Of a stretch of DNA of 64,000 bases, positions 54,096 through 64,000 are shown in pieces. The notes under the pieces are model-generated. The model did no database searches and was not told the DNA's origin. It saw only the letters and a list, made by a program, of their open reading frames with translations. The DNA is taken from positions 806,001 to 870,000 of the forward strand of contig NZ_FOZE01000002.1 of assembly GCF_900113225.1 (NCBI RefSeq), given 5' to 3'. The translations under genes and the position numbers were made by a program. Each line of letters starts with the position of its first letter. Position 1 is the first letter of the stretch. Source of the DNA: Mitsuaria sp. PDC51 (GTDB taxonomy: Bacteria > Pseudomonadota > Gammaproteobacteria > Burkholderiales > Burkholderiaceae_C).

Positions 54096-55025
54096 TTATT
54101 TCTTGCGGGCGCGCGGGTGCGCCGCGTCGTAGATCTTGGCCAGGTGCTGGAAGTCCAGCCGGGTGTAGACCTGCGTGGTGCTGATGTTGGCGTGGCCCAG
54201 CAGTTCCTGGACCGCGCGCAGGTCGCCGCTGCTCTGCAGCAGGTGCGACGCGAACGAGTGGCGCAGCATGTGCGGATGGACATGCGTCGGCATGCCCGCG
54301 GCCAGCGCCCGCTGCTTCAGGCGCTTGCGGACCTGGTCGGCGCTCAGCCGCCGGCCGCGCGGGCCGACCAGCAGCGCCGGCTCGTCGGCCGCGGCCCATT
54401 GGCCGCGCACCGCCAGCCATTGCTGCAGGGCCGCCAGCGACGGCCCGCCCAGCGGCACCGCGCGGCGCTTGGCGCCCTTGCCCAGCACCTGCGCCTCGGC
54501 GGCGTCGGGCACGATCCAGCCGGCGGAGCCCGCGTGATGCCGCAGGTCCAGGCCCACCAGCTCCGACACCCGCAGGCCGCTGCCGTAGAGCAGCTCGACG
54601 AGGCAGCGCTCGAGCGCTTCGATGACGGGATCGGCGACGTCCTGATGGTGCTCGGCCAGCCGCACCGCGTCGTCCACGCCCAGCGCCTTGGGCAGGGGCC
54701 GGCCCTGCTTGGGCGCGTGCAGGTCGGCGATCGGGTTGGCATCGACCAGCCCCTGCTGCCCCAGCCAGCGGTACCAGCCGCGCCAGGCGGACAGGATCAG
54801 CGCCAGCGTGCGCGGCTTGAGCTTCTCGGCATGCAGCTGGGCCAGGCCGCGCCGCGCCTGGTGCGCGCTCAGGCGCAGCAGGTCCAGCCCCTGCGCCGAG
54901 GCGAAGCCAGTCAACCGCTGCAGCGCTTCCGTGTACAGCGTCAGCGTGCGCTCCGCCAGGCGGCGCTGCACGCGCAGATGGTCCAGGTAGCGGCGCTGCT
55001 CGTCAGTCAGGCTGACGGTCGACAT
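54096..55025 (-). CDS. xerC: Site-specific tyrosine recombinase XerC
   Basis: 309-residue recombinase that, with XerD, resolves chromosome dimers at dif. The N-terminal SAM-like DNA-binding domain (QRRYLDHLRVQRRLAERT) is followed by the catalytic domain with the Arg of GSGLRVSELVGL, HMLRHSFASHLL, the LLGHANISTTQVYT His and the nucleophilic Tyr of the VYT motif. The start at 55025 ([10 protein letters not shown]) overlaps the end of the DUF484 gene. The order dapF-DUF484-xerC is conserved across proteobacteria. Confidence 0.95.
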   Translation of the reverse strand: MSTVSLTDEQRRYLDHLRVQRRLAERTLTLYTEALQRLTGFASAQGLDLLRLSAHQARRGLAQLHAEKLKPRTLALILSAWRGWYRWLGQQGLVDANPIADLHAPKQGRPLPKALGVDDAVRLAEHHQDVADPVIEALERCLVELLYGSGLRVSELVGLDLRHHAGSAGWIVPDAAEAQVLGKGAKRRAVPLGGPSLAALQQWLAVRGQWAAADEPALLVGPRGRRLSADQVRKRLKQRALAAGMPTHVHPHMLRHSFASHLLQSSGDLRAVQELLGHANISTTQVYTRLDFQHLAKIYDAAHPRARKK

Positions 55026-55713
55026 GGCCGGCGGCATGGGGGTCGGCGTGCAGCAGGCGCGACAGCGCGGCGCTCGCGATCTCGCCGACGCGGGACAGGA
55101 ACTCGGTGCCCATCTCGGCCGTGTAGCGCGTCGGATCCGGCGAGCCCAGCACCAGCAGGCCGAAGGGCTGCGCGGGCGTGCCCGCCGTCAGCGGCACCAG
55201 CGCCAGCGACGCGACGTCGTCCTCGAGCCAGCGCGCCGCCTCGAAGCCCGAATTGATGCCGCAGTAGGGCTGGTTCAGGCTGCCGACGAAGGTCTTCACG
55301 TCCGGGTTGACCTCGGCCGCGAAGGGCGCGAGCGCATGACCGGCGCCGACGTTCCACAGCCGCAGCCCGGCCTGCGGGATCAGGAACTGGTGGCGCAGCT
55401 CGCGCAGCAGCACCTCGGGCAGTTGGCTGTCGTCGCGGGTGAGCATCAGCGCCAGCGTCCAGCGGTGCAGCCGGTCGGCGATCGCGACGTTCTCCTGCCC
55501 GTTGCGGATCATCTCGATGATCTTGTGCTCCAGGCCGCGGATCTTGTCGCGCAGCAGCTCCGCCTGGCGCTCCTGCAGCGAGACCGCGCGCTGCCCGTGC
55601 GGATGCGAGATCCGGACGTTGGCCAGCAGCTCGGCGTGACGTTCGAAGAACGCCGGGTCATTCGCCAGGTAGTCGGCGATGTCTTGTTCGGTGATGCCTT
55701 CGATGCCGCTCAC
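55003..55713 (-). CDS. DUF484 family protein
   Basis: 236-residue cytoplasmic protein of the DUF484 (YigA) family, found between dapF and xerC in many proteobacteria. The opening [20 protein letters not shown], the [19 protein letters not shown] coiled coil and a GAF-like C-terminal domain ([14 protein letters not shown]) are characteristic. Its start overlaps the dapF stop (ATGA) and its end overlaps the xerC start. Function unknown; coupling suggests co-regulation with the recombinase. Confidence 0.93.
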   Translation of the reverse strand: MSGIEGITEQDIADYLANDPAFFERHAELLANVRISHPHGQRAVSLQERQAELLRDKIRGLEHKIIEMIRNGQENVAIADRLHRWTLALMLTRDDSQLPEVLLRELRHQFLIPQAGLRLWNVGAGHALAPFAAEVNPDVKTFVGSLNQPYCGINSGFEAARWLEDDVASLALVPLTAGTPAQPFGLLVLGSPDPTRYTAEMGTEFLSRVGEIASAALSRLLHADPHAAGHVDRQPD

Positions 55714-56597
55714 AGTTCGATTTCTCCTTCAAAGACCGTCTGCGCGGGACCGGTCATGTACACCGGGGCCGACAGCCCCGGGCCGCCCGGCGTCATGCCG
55801 GCCCATTCGATGCGCAGGTCGCCGCCGCGCGTGTGCACTTCCACCGCCTCGTCCAGCCAGCCGAGCCGGATGCCGGCGACCACCGCCGCGCACGCGCCGG
55901 TGCCGCAGGCCAGCGTCTCGCCGGCACCGCGCTCGTACACGCGCAGCTTCACCTCGCCCCGGCTGATCACCTGCAGGAAGCCGGCATTCACCCGGCGCGG
56001 GAACGCCTCATGGTTCTCGACCAGCGGGCCCACGATGGCCACCGGCGCATGGTCGACGTCCTCGACCCGCTGCACCGCGTGCGGATTGCCCATCGACAGC
56101 ACCGCGACCTCGGCCGTCATGCCGTCGCCCAGGTCCAGCGGCCAGCGCGCGTAGCCGCCATCCACGCCCTCCGCCGGCCGGGCCGTCGCGCGCGCCGGAT
56201 CGAACGGGATCGCAGGCAGGTCGAAGACCGGCGCGCCCATGTCCACCGTGACGCGGCCATCGTCGCGCAGGCGCAGCTCGAGCAGCGCGTTGATCGTCTG
56301 GACGCGGATGGTGCGCTTGTCGGTCAGCCCCTTGTCGACGACGAAGCGCACGAAGCAGCGCGCGCCGTTGCCGCACTGCTCCACCTCGGAACCGTCCGAG
56401 TTGAAGATGCGGTAGCCGAAGTCCACGTCCGGCGTCTTCGGCGCCTCGATCACCAGCACCTGGTCGCAGCCCACGCCGAAGCGGCGATCGGCGACGCGCC
56501 GCAGCTGATCGGCGCTCAGCGGCATCGGGTGGCGCGTGGCGTCCAGCACGACGAAGTCGTTGCCGGCGCCCTGCATCTTGGTGAAGCGCAGTTTCAT
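55710..56597 (-). CDS. dapF: Diaminopimelate epimerase
   Basis: 295-residue cytoplasmic enzyme that converts LL- to meso-diaminopimelate for lysine and peptidoglycan synthesis. Both catalytic cysteines are visible, in [11 protein letters not shown] and [10 protein letters not shown]. The N-terminal [12 protein letters not shown] and the GNPHAV loop complete the family signature. It starts 9 nt after the stop of the lipid A acyltransferase gene, so lpxL-dapF-DUF484-xerC and the outer-membrane gene may share a transcript. Confidence 0.97.
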   Translation of the reverse strand: MKLRFTKMQGAGNDFVVLDATRHPMPLSADQLRRVADRRFGVGCDQVLVIEAPKTPDVDFGYRIFNSDGSEVEQCGNGARCFVRFVVDKGLTDKRTIRVQTINALLELRLRDDGRVTVDMGAPVFDLPAIPFDPARATARPAEGVDGGYARWPLDLGDGMTAEVAVLSMGNPHAVQRVEDVDHAPVAIVGPLVENHEAFPRRVNAGFLQVISRGEVKLRVYERGAGETLACGTGACAAVVAGIRLGWLDEAVEVHTRGGDLRIEWAGMTPGGPGLSAPVYMTGPAQTVFEGEIEL

Positions 56598-56606
56598 GGG
56601 GGCGGA

Positions 56607-57497
56607 TTATCGGGAATACAGCGACGGCTCGCCGGGCGGCCGCGTCTTGAATCGCTTGTGGACCCAGAAATACTGGGCCGGGTGTTCGCGGATGCGGTCC
56701 TCGAGCCAGCGGTGGAAGCGCAGCGCGTCGGCCTCGACATCGCCGCTGGGGTAGCCGGTCAGCGGTTCATGGGCGTGGATCACGATGCCCTCCCCCTTGG
56801 GCAGCATCGTGACGATGACCGGCTGCACCACCATCTTCATGGTCTCGGCGATCTTGGCCGGCGCCAGCAGCGTGTTGGCCGGCACGCCGAAGAAGGGCAC
56901 GAAGGCCGAATCCTTCGGACCGAAGTCCATGTCCGGCAGGTTCAGGAAGGAGTAGCCGTCGCGGATCGCCCGCAGGATGCTGCGCACGCCCTCCTGCCGA
57001 TCGACCAGCTTGGTCGTCCCGAAGCGCGAGCGCGCCTTGCGCAGCGCCTCGTCGAACAGCGCGTTGCTCTGGCGCTGGTAGATGCTGGCGCCCGGGCGCG
57101 ACTGGTTCAGCATCAGCGCCGGGCCGATCCAGTCCAGGCCCACGAAATGCGGCATCAGCCACATCACCGGCCGGTCGACCTGCTCGGAGAGCTTGATGTT
57201 GCCCTCGATGCGCATCAGGCGCAGCAGGCGCCGGTCGGACGCGTACCAGAGCAGGCCGCGCTCCAGCAGGCTGCGGCCCAGCCAGCCGAAGTGCTCGCGC
57301 ACCAGGGCCTGGCGCTCGGCGAGGGATTTCTCGGGGAAGCAGAGTTCCACGTTGCGCAGCGCGACGCGCCGGCGCGATCCCGCGACCCGGTGCAGCAGCG
57401 CGCCCAGTCCCCACCCGAGCGCGGCCAGCCAGCGCAGCGGCAGCCAGTGCAGCAGCCAAAGCAGCGCGATCAGCGCATATGTACCCAGTTTTCCCAT
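56607..57497 (-). CDS. lpxL: Lipid A biosynthesis acyltransferase (LpxL/HtrB family)
   Basis: 296-residue inner-membrane protein that adds a secondary acyl chain to lipid A. The start at 57497 (MGKLGTYALIALLWLLHW) places a membrane anchor at the N-terminus; the longer reading overlaps the metK promoter. The catalytic H-x4-D motif is HFVGLD, and NLPDMDFG and the QPVIVTMLP strand follow. The gene diverges from metK. Confidence 0.92.
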   Translation of the reverse strand: MGKLGTYALIALLWLLHWLPLRWLAALGWGLGALLHRVAGSRRRVALRNVELCFPEKSLAERQALVREHFGWLGRSLLERGLLWYASDRRLLRLMRIEGNIKLSEQVDRPVMWLMPHFVGLDWIGPALMLNQSRPGASIYQRQSNALFDEALRKARSRFGTTKLVDRQEGVRSILRAIRDGYSFLNLPDMDFGPKDSAFVPFFGVPANTLLAPAKIAETMKMVVQPVIVTMLPKGEGIVIHAHEPLTGYPSGDVEADALRFHRWLEDRIREHPAQYFWVHKRFKTRPPGEPSLYSR

Positions 57498-57529
57498 CCA
57501 CCCATCCGTGGGCCCTTTCGGGCCTTTCC

Positions 57530-57535
57530 TATAAT
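57530..57535 (+). promoter_or_regulatory. Consensus -10 box for metK
   Basis: A perfect TATAAT at 57530-57535 predicts transcription starting near 57542, four bases before the riboswitch stem. The -35 region is not close to consensus. A GGCCC/GGGCC hairpin (57511-57524) lies just upstream, between this promoter and lpxL. Confidence 0.65.
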
Positions 57536-57545
57536 GCGCGCCCAT

Positions 57546-57602
57546 GTCGCCGAGTTAATCTGGACAACTTGCGGGGCGACTCATAAATCCCGCTAAAGCG
57601 TT
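57546..57602 (+). promoter_or_regulatory. SAM-II (SAM-alpha)-like riboswitch upstream of metK
   Basis: Stem P1 is GTCGCC (57546-57551) with GGCGAC (57575-57580). Its loop contains GAGTTAATC and CTTGCGG. After P1 comes TCATAAAT and then CCCGCTAAA, and GCGG in the loop (57571-57574) can pair with CCGC (57590-57593) to give the pseudoknot. This follows the SAM-II plan: P1, a UUAA-containing loop, AUAAAU, then GCUAAA. A metK leader is the expected location for a SAM sensor. A possible downstream hairpin (57598-57632) could be the expression platform. No full covariation check was possible. Confidence 0.7.
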
Positions 57603-57659
57603 CGCCGCCTGACTCCCAGGTCTCGGCAACGCCCGAAGACTGAATCACAGGAGTTTAAA

Positions 57660-58838
<1,179 letters not shown>

Positions 58839-58965
58839 GCCCTCTCCGCTCCCCGGTCATTTGCCGCGCATTCATCGATTGATGCGCGCTTGACCCCCGA
58901 AGTCAGGGCCGCCTCGCGCGGCCCTGAGCGTTTCCGGCAGCCGCTTCGCGCGGCAGAATCGCCGG

Positions 58966-60012
58966 ATGCATCCCCTGCCCGCCGCGCCGACCCCGCTGAC
59001 CATCCTGATCGTCGACGACCAGAGCGCGACGCGCGTCGCGCTGACCGCCGAGCTCGACCGCGCCGGCCACCGCGTGCTGGAGGCCGACAGCGCCGCCTGG
59101 GCGCTGGAGCTGTTCCGTCGCTACCGGCCCGATCTGGTGCTGATGGACGTCGAGATGCCGGGCCACGACGGCTACTGGACCTGCCGCGAGATGCGCGCCG
59201 CCGAACCCGGCGGCTGGACGCCGATCATCTTCCTGAGCCAGTTCAAGCAGGACGAGGACGTGTGGAAGGGCATCGAGGCCGGCGGCGACGACTACCTGGT
59301 CAAGCCGGTGTCCGCGATGATCCTGCACGCCAAGCTGCGCGCGATGCAGCGCCTGGCCCAGATGCGGGCCCGGCTGGTGCAGATGTCCGAGGACCTGCGC
59401 GCCGCCAATGCGCAGCTCGAGGAGCTCTCCAGCGTCGACGCGCTGACCGGGCTGATGAACCGCCGCGCCCTGGATGCCCGCCTGCAGCAGGAGCTGGACC
59501 TGGCCCGGCGCGAAGGCAAGCCGCTGACGTTGATGCTGTGCGACGTCGACCACTTCAAGCGCTACAACGACGCGGCCGGCCACGTCGCCGGCGATGCCTG
59601 CCTGCGCCGCATCGGCCAGTTGCTCAAGGAAACCTGCCGCCGCCCGAGCGACTGCGCCGGGCGCTACGGCGGGGAGGAATTCGCGCTGGTCCTGCCCAAC
59701 ACGCCGCGCTCGGGGGCGATGACCTATGCCCGGGCGCTGATGCGCACGGTGGAGCTGGCGGCCATCCCCCATCCGGATTCCCCCACCGGCGGCACCATCA
59801 CCCTCTCGGGCGGCATCACCACCTGCCTGCCGGACGAGAGCACCAGCGCCGAGGGGCTGATCATCCGCGCCGACGACGCGCTCTACAACGCCAAGTCCAC
59901 CGGTCGGAACCGCTTCTTCAGCTACGAGATGCAGATGGACACGGCCGAGCAGCGGCGCGCGGTCGTCCCGTCGACGGGGCCCGCCTCGCCGCCCCCCGCC
60001 ACCCCCACTTGA
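58966..60012 (+). CDS. Response regulator with GGDEF diguanylate cyclase domain (first copy)
   Basis: 348-residue soluble signalling enzyme that makes cyclic di-GMP. The receiver domain (residues 10-130) has the acidic pair VDD, the phosphoacceptor Asp in LVLMDVEMPGHDG and the Lys of LVKPVS. A short helix links it to the GGDEF domain, with active-site GGEEF and an upstream RPSD product-inhibition site in the right spacing. No histidine kinase gene lies next to it. The paralogue at 60099 follows 86 bp later and is closely similar throughout. Confidence 0.95.
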   Translation: MHPLPAAPTPLTILIVDDQSATRVALTAELDRAGHRVLEADSAAWALELFRRYRPDLVLMDVEMPGHDGYWTCREMRAAEPGGWTPIIFLSQFKQDEDVWKGIEAGGDDYLVKPVSAMILHAKLRAMQRLAQMRARLVQMSEDLRAANAQLEELSSVDALTGLMNRRALDARLQQELDLARREGKPLTLMLCDVDHFKRYNDAAGHVAGDACLRRIGQLLKETCRRPSDCAGRYGGEEFALVLPNTPRSGAMTYARALMRTVELAAIPHPDSPTGGTITLSGGITTCLPDESTSAEGLIIRADDALYNAKSTGRNRFFSYEMQMDTAEQRRAVVPSTGPASPPPATPT

Positions 60013-60098
60013 GGCATGTCCGGACCGCCTCGCGGCGGAGCGGCCCCGCATAATCGGCCTCGGCACGTTTCGCTGCCGCCTGTCGACGACGCCCGGCC

Positions 60099-61109
60099 AT
60101 GGACGCTTCCGCCTCGCTGCCGCCTCTTCGCATCCTGGTCGTGGACGACCAGGCCAGCACGCGCGGCTTCCTGTGCCGCCAGCTCCAGGCCATCGGTCAT
60201 CACACCCTGGAGGCGGACGGCGGCGACAGCGCGCTGGCCCGCTTCGACGGCGAGCGCCCAGACCTGGTGCTGCTGGACGTCGAGATGCCCGGTCACGACG
60301 GCTACTGGGTCGCCAGCCAGATGCGGGCGCACGAGCGCGGCGGCTGGACGCCGATCATCTTCCTGTCCAGCCGCGACCGCGACCAGGATCTCTGGCAGGG
60401 CATCGAATCGGGCGGGGACGACTACCTCGTCAAGCCGGTGTCCAACACCGTGCTGCAGGCCAAGCTGCGCGCGATGCAGCGGCTGCGGCGGATGCAGGCA
60501 CGGCTGCAGGAGGTGTCCGATGAACTGCGCAACAGCAACGAGCGGCTGGAGAAGCTCTCCGGCGAGGATGCGCTGACGCGCCTGATGAACCGGCGCGCCT
60601 TCGATGCCCGGCTCGCGCAGGAGATCGCCTGCGCCCGGCGCGACCAGCAACCGCTGACGCTGGTGCTGTGCGACATCGACCACTTCAAGCGTTACAACGA
60701 CAGCTACGGCCACCTCGAGGGCGACGCCTGCCTGCGGCGGGTCGCGCAGTTGCTGCAGCAGACCTGCCGGCGCCCGCGCGACTGCGCCGCGCGCTACGGC
60801 GGCGAGGAGTTCGCCCTCATCCTGCCCGGCACGCCGCGCTCCGGCGCGATGACCTTCGCGCGGGCGGTGATGCGCACGCTGCGCAACTGCGACATGCGCC
60901 ACCCCGATTCGGTCGAGTCCTACGTCACCCTCTCCGGCGGCATCACCACCTGCGTGCCCGATGCCGACACCAGCGTCGAAGGCCTGCTTCGCCGCTCCGA
61001 CGATGCGCTCTACACGGCCAAGTCGCGAGGCCGCAACCGCTTCTTCAGCTTCGAGATGCAGATGGACACCGTCGAGCAGGCGCCCAGCGGCTTCGCGCCG
61101 CTCTCCTGA
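60099..61109 (+). CDS. Response regulator with GGDEF diguanylate cyclase domain (second copy)
   Basis: 336-residue paralogue of the preceding gene with the same order of domains: receiver (VDDQASTR; phosphoacceptor in LVLLDVEMPGHDG; LVKPVS) and GGDEF domain with intact GGEEF and an RPRD inhibition site. The receiver and cyclase blocks are nearly colinear with copy one, differing mainly in the termini and surface residues, so the pair looks like a tandem duplication. Both appear active, so they may differ in the kinases that phosphorylate them. Confidence 0.95.
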   Translation: MDASASLPPLRILVVDDQASTRGFLCRQLQAIGHHTLEADGGDSALARFDGERPDLVLLDVEMPGHDGYWVASQMRAHERGGWTPIIFLSSRDRDQDLWQGIESGGDDYLVKPVSNTVLQAKLRAMQRLRRMQARLQEVSDELRNSNERLEKLSGEDALTRLMNRRAFDARLAQEIACARRDQQPLTLVLCDIDHFKRYNDSYGHLEGDACLRRVAQLLQQTCRRPRDCAARYGGEEFALILPGTPRSGAMTFARAVMRTLRNCDMRHPDSVESYVTLSGGITTCVPDADTSVEGLLRRSDDALYTAKSRGRNRFFSFEMQMDTVEQAPSGFAPLS

Positions 61110-61166
61110 CAGAACCCATGCCCCGTCGCGGTTACCGTCACGCCTTTCGATGACCGCTGCTTCCGA

Positions 61167-62264
61167 ATGCCTGTGATCGACCACGACGCGCTGCGGCGTC
61201 ATGCCATCGCCCGCACCTTTTTCAAGCCGACCACGCTGCTGCGCGCGATCCAGCGCCTGGGCTTCGTGCAGGCCGACCCGATCCGCGCGCCGGCGCGCGC
61301 GCAGGACCTGATCCTGATGCACCGGGTGAAGGACTACCGCGCCGGCCAGCTCGAGGCGCGTTACGCGCGTCTCGCCGTCGAGGAGGACTGCCTCGTCAAC
61401 TACGGCTTCCTGGCCCGCGAGACGCTGGCGCTGCTGCATCCACGGGTGGCCCGGCGCGCCTGGGACGAAGCCATGAACGCGCGCGCGGCGGAGGTGCTCG
61501 AGTTCATCCGTGCGCGCGGCCGCACGCATCCGCAGCAGGTGCAACAGGCTTTCAGCCACGGCCGCGTCGCGGGTTACTGGGGCGGCGAGCTCAACGCCAG
61601 CACGCATCTCCTGGACGGCATGCATTACCGCGGCCTGTTGCGCGTGGCGCGGCGCGACTCCGGCACGCGCGTCTACGAGGCGATCGAGCACGCGACGCAG
61701 GACGACAGCCCGCAAGCCCGCCGCGAGCGCGCCGGCGCGCTGCTCGACATGATCGTGTCGCTCTACGCGCCGCTGCCCTCGCCGAGCCTGGGCTACCTGA
61801 CGACGCTGCTGGGCTACGGCGCGCCGCACCTCAAGACCGAGGCCCGCGAGGTGCTCAAGCACGCGAAGTCGCGCTGGGCCCATGCGAAGGTGGACGGCGA
61901 GGTCTGGTACTGGCCCTCGGACGAGAACCCTGCCTCGCGCGCCCACCGGGTCGAGCCGGAGCGCCTGCGCTTCCTCGCGCCCTTCGATCCGCTGGTCTGG
62001 GACCGCCGCCGCTTCGAGCGGCTGTGGGGCTGGGCCTACCGCTTCGAGGCCTACACCCCAGCCGCGAAACGGACCATGGGCCATTACGCGCTGCCGATGC
62101 TGTTGGGCGACCAGGTGATCGGCTGGGCCAACCTGAAGGTCGAGGGCGGGACGCTGGTCCCGGACCTCGGCTTCATCGGCAAGCGTCCGCGCGACGCGGC
62201 CTTCCGCGCCGCGCTGGACGAGGCCTATCAGGAGATGTCGGTCTTCCTCGGTCTGGCGGAGTGA
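61167..62264 (+). CDS. YcaQ/AlkX-type winged-helix DNA glycosylase family protein
   Basis: 365-residue HTH_42-superfamily protein (formerly DUF1006). The N-terminal segment LGFVQADPIRAPARAQDL holds the Q-x-D element of the YcaQ branch, members of which unhook interstrand crosslinks or remove bulky alkylated bases. Other landmarks are ALLHPRVARRAW and LRFLAPFDPLVWDRRRFERLWG, highly conserved in the family. It starts 57 bp after the second cyclase gene and is probably unrelated to it. Confidence 0.87.
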   Translation: MPVIDHDALRRHAIARTFFKPTTLLRAIQRLGFVQADPIRAPARAQDLILMHRVKDYRAGQLEARYARLAVEEDCLVNYGFLARETLALLHPRVARRAWDEAMNARAAEVLEFIRARGRTHPQQVQQAFSHGRVAGYWGGELNASTHLLDGMHYRGLLRVARRDSGTRVYEAIEHATQDDSPQARRERAGALLDMIVSLYAPLPSPSLGYLTTLLGYGAPHLKTEAREVLKHAKSRWAHAKVDGEVWYWPSDENPASRAHRVEPERLRFLAPFDPLVWDRRRFERLWGWAYRFEAYTPAAKRTMGHYALPMLLGDQVIGWANLKVEGGTLVPDLGFIGKRPRDAAFRAALDEAYQEMSVFLGLAE

Positions 62265-62303
62265 AGGACGGGCCGGCGGCGGGCGCCTGCGCTCAGGCGT
62301 CGC

Positions 62304-63332
62304 TCAGGCATTGACCAGCGCCATCGACACCTCCGGATAACGCGCGCCGGCAACCGGATGCGCGTCGATCAGGTCGCGCAGCTCCTCGCGCAGCACGTCG
62401 TTGAGGCGGATGCGCGCGGCCATCGCGTTCTCCTCCAGCCGCACGATCGAGCGCGTGCCCGGGATCGGCATGATGTCCGGACCGCGGTCCAGCAGCCAGG
62501 CCAGCGCCAGCTGCGCCGGCGTCAGGCCGTGGTCGCGGGCCAGCGCGACGATCGCATCGGCCAGCGCCAGGTTCTGCGCCATCGAGTCGCCCTGGAAACG
62601 CGGATTGACGCGGCGCCAGTCATTCGCGGCCAGTTGATCGGCGCTGCGGATCGCACCGGTCAGGAAGCCGCGCCCCAGCGGGCTGTACGGCACCAGCGCG
62701 ATGCCGAGCTCGCGGCAGGTGGGCAGCACCTCGGCCTCGACGTCGCGCGTCCACAGCGAGTACTCCGACTGCACCGCCGCGATCGGATGCACGCGATGGG
62801 CGCGGCGGATGGTCTCGGCCGAGGCCTCCGACAGCCCGAGATGGCGCACCTTGCCGGCGCGCACCAGCTCGGCCATCGCGCCGACGGTCTCCTCGATCGG
62901 CACCGACCGGTCGACGCGGTGCAGGTAGTACAGGTCGATGTGGTTGACGCCCAGTCGGCGCAGGCTGGCGTCGCAGGACGCGTGGACATGCGAGGGCTTG
63001 CCGTTGACGCCGGCCGACAGCCCGTCGGCATTGCGGACGATGCCGAACTTGGTCGCCAGCACGACCTCGCGCCGGCGGTTGGCCAGCAGGCCCGACAGCA
63101 GGCGCTCGTTGGCGCCGTTGCCGTAGATGTCGGAGGTGTCGAGGAAATTCATCCCGAGGTCCAGCGCCCGGTGCAGGACGGCCATCGAGGTGGCCTCGTC
63201 GGTGGGGCCGTAGAAATCGGACATCCCCATGCAGCCGAGTCCGAGCGCGGAGACCTCCGGCCCGTGGGCGCCGAGCCGGCGGCGCGGCAACTGCGGCAGG
63301 TTGTTGATCGGTTCCCTGGACATGATGGTCAT
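62304..63332 (-). CDS. Aldo/keto reductase
   Basis: 342-residue NADPH-dependent TIM-barrel oxidoreductase. Landmarks are [13 protein letters not shown], the active-site [12 protein letters not shown] (Asp, Tyr), LATKFG (Lys), LYYLHR (His) and the cofactor-binding PIPGTRS. An AAGGAG site lies 7-8 nt before the ATG at 63332, which supports that start over the Met three codons in. An AraC-family regulator diverges from it, the arrangement seen for yqhC/yqhD-like aldehyde-detoxification pairs. The substrate is unknown. Confidence 0.93.
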   Translation of the reverse strand: MTIMSREPINNLPQLPRRRLGAHGPEVSALGLGCMGMSDFYGPTDEATSMAVLHRALDLGMNFLDTSDIYGNGANERLLSGLLANRRREVVLATKFGIVRNADGLSAGVNGKPSHVHASCDASLRRLGVNHIDLYYLHRVDRSVPIEETVGAMAELVRAGKVRHLGLSEASAETIRRAHRVHPIAAVQSEYSLWTRDVEAEVLPTCRELGIALVPYSPLGRGFLTGAIRSADQLAANDWRRVNPRFQGDSMAQNLALADAIVALARDHGLTPAQLALAWLLDRGPDIMPIPGTRSIVRLEENAMAARIRLNDVLREELRDLIDAHPVAGARYPEVSMALVNA

Positions 63333-63522
63333 GGTGCGGCTCCTTCGAAGACAAGGTCTGCGCGGCGGCCGGCATGACCGCCGCGATGCCTGTCAGCTTA
63401 GGAATCCGCCCCCACCCGGGACCAGCGCAAAGCTCGCCCGTCCTTGCCCAATCCTCCGGAACCCGCTTCCCCACGCGCGCGGGCGCTGGCGGCGCGCGCG
63501 ACGGCCTTGCACAATCCGCCGC
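63333..63522. other. Divergent control region of the reductase and AraC genes
   Basis: 190 bp shared by the two promoters. Apart from the ribosome site of the reductase, I see only a GC-rich partial palindrome (CGGCGG ... CCGCCG near 63363-63385). No operator could be assigned with confidence. Confidence 0.4.
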
Positions 63523-64000
63523 ATGGTCGCACCCACTCCGATTCCTCTCGCCGACGGCTTCCCCGACGCGCTGCAGGCACTGCGCGCGCAGATGGTGGAT
63601 CTGACGCTCCGGCATGTCGATGGCGACGGCACGTCCGCCACGGCGATCCCCTGCCTGCAACTGATCAAGGCCAGCTGCAGCACCCCCAAGACCGCGCCGG
63701 CGCTCTACGAGCCGGGCCTGGCGATCGTGCTGCAGGGCCGCAAGAAGGTGGAGCTCGGCACCGAGACGCTGTATTACGACCCGCTGCATTTCCTGCTGGT
63801 CTCGATGCCGATGCTGCCCAAGGGCGGCGTGATCGAGGCGACGCCGGACAAGCCCTACCTGTGCGTGCGCATCGGCTGCGACACCGCGACGCTGGCGGAG
63901 CTGATGCTGGAGGTCGGCCCGGCCGGCACCGATGCGCCGCCGGGGGCGCAGTCGGGACTGAACGTCGCGCCGGTGTCCGAGTCGCTGCTGGGCGCCGCGC
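63523..64000 (+). CDS. AraC-family regulator, 3' end cut off by the window
   Basis: The first 159 codons are visible and the frame stays open to the end of the window. They encode the N-terminal cupin-type sensor of the AraC_N family: CLQLIKASCSTPKTAPALYE, EPGLAIVLQGRKKVELG and FLLVSMPMLPKGGVIE. The two helix-turn-helix motifs expected near residues 210-300 lie outside. Divergence from an aldo/keto reductase suggests it activates that gene in response to an aldehyde or similar electrophile. Confidence 0.87.
   Translation, partial: MVAPTPIPLADGFPDALQALRAQMVDLTLRHVDGDGTSATAIPCLQLIKASCSTPKTAPALYEPGLAIVLQGRKKVELGTETLYYDPLHFLLVSMPMLPKGGVIEATPDKPYLCVRIGCDTATLAELMLEVGPAGTDAPPGAQSGLNVAPVSESLLGAA

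Noticed and set aside
57546-57602. SAM/SAH or SAH riboswitch instead of SAM-II
   Set aside because: The order of elements (long P1 loop with UUAA, then AUAAAU and GCUAAA) fits SAM-II better than the other classes.
58866-58887. Intrinsic terminator after metK
   Set aside because: GCGCAT/ATGCGC arms are short and no T-run follows.

Overview
The window is high-GC DNA, almost certainly from a betaproteobacterium of the order Burkholderiales. The dapF-DUF484-xerC order, a divergent lpxL/metK pair, a PEP-CTERM protein and the TonB-receptor/glycosidase repertoire all fit, possibly the Roseateles/Mitsuaria group. That assignment is inference, since no rRNA gene is present.

Positions 1-8232 (plus strand) look like a beta-glucan or cello-oligosaccharide module: a truncated GH1 beta-glucosidase, a GPH-type sugar symporter, a secreted GH5 glucanase, a LacI regulator with two TTTAGTAAA palindromes in front of it, and a GluP/FucP-type permease. 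A small protein and a methyltransferase interrupt it. Positions 8236-33632 are an almost unbroken minus-strand array: GH92 and GH125 alpha-mannosidases, a GH3 of beta-xylosidase type, a sialidase-fold protein, CutC, a GH29 fucosidase, a TonB receptor, GH2 beta-mannosidase, GH20 hexosaminidase, GH18, a second GH29, a GH2 beta-galactosidase, a LacI regulator and a NagP-like permease. A sugar kinase diverges from the permease, and two inverted copies of a NagR-like operator lie between them. Together these enzymes cover essentially every linkage of a plant complex N-glycan (Lewis-a antenna, Man3GlcNAc2 core, core fucose and xylose). The array resembles the N-glycan locus described in Xanthomonas.

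Positions 35-41 kb are accessory DNA: a protein with an eCIS/polymorphic-toxin-type leader, a DUF6714-like protein, a CLC chloride channel, an Arr rifamycin ADP-ribosyltransferase, an MHFG-family PEP-CTERM protein, a conserved hypothetical protein and a DUF6404 membrane protein. Positions 40820-47324 form a 6.5-kb Tn7-like element. It has TnsB-site-like ends (GACAATAAAGTC), is flanked by a perfect 5-bp duplication (CCAAC) and sits just behind the glmS stop codon. It carries no tns genes. Its cargo is a subtilase/AAA-ATPase operon, a divergent SIR2-domain protein, a frameshifted small ORF and a fragment of a type I restriction specificity subunit. I regard this as a compact defence island and the most interesting part of the window.

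From 47.3 kb to the end the content is mostly chromosomal core: glmS, an Lrp-type regulator, rlmI, an AAA/winged-helix ATPase with an unusual cluster of TTATCGG repeats at its promoter, an outer-membrane protein, xerC-DUF484-dapF, lpxL, and metK behind a SAM-II-like riboswitch. Two tandem response-regulator diguanylate cyclases, a YcaQ-family protein, an aldo/keto reductase and a truncated AraC regulator follow. I saw no tRNA or rRNA gene and no CRISPR array.
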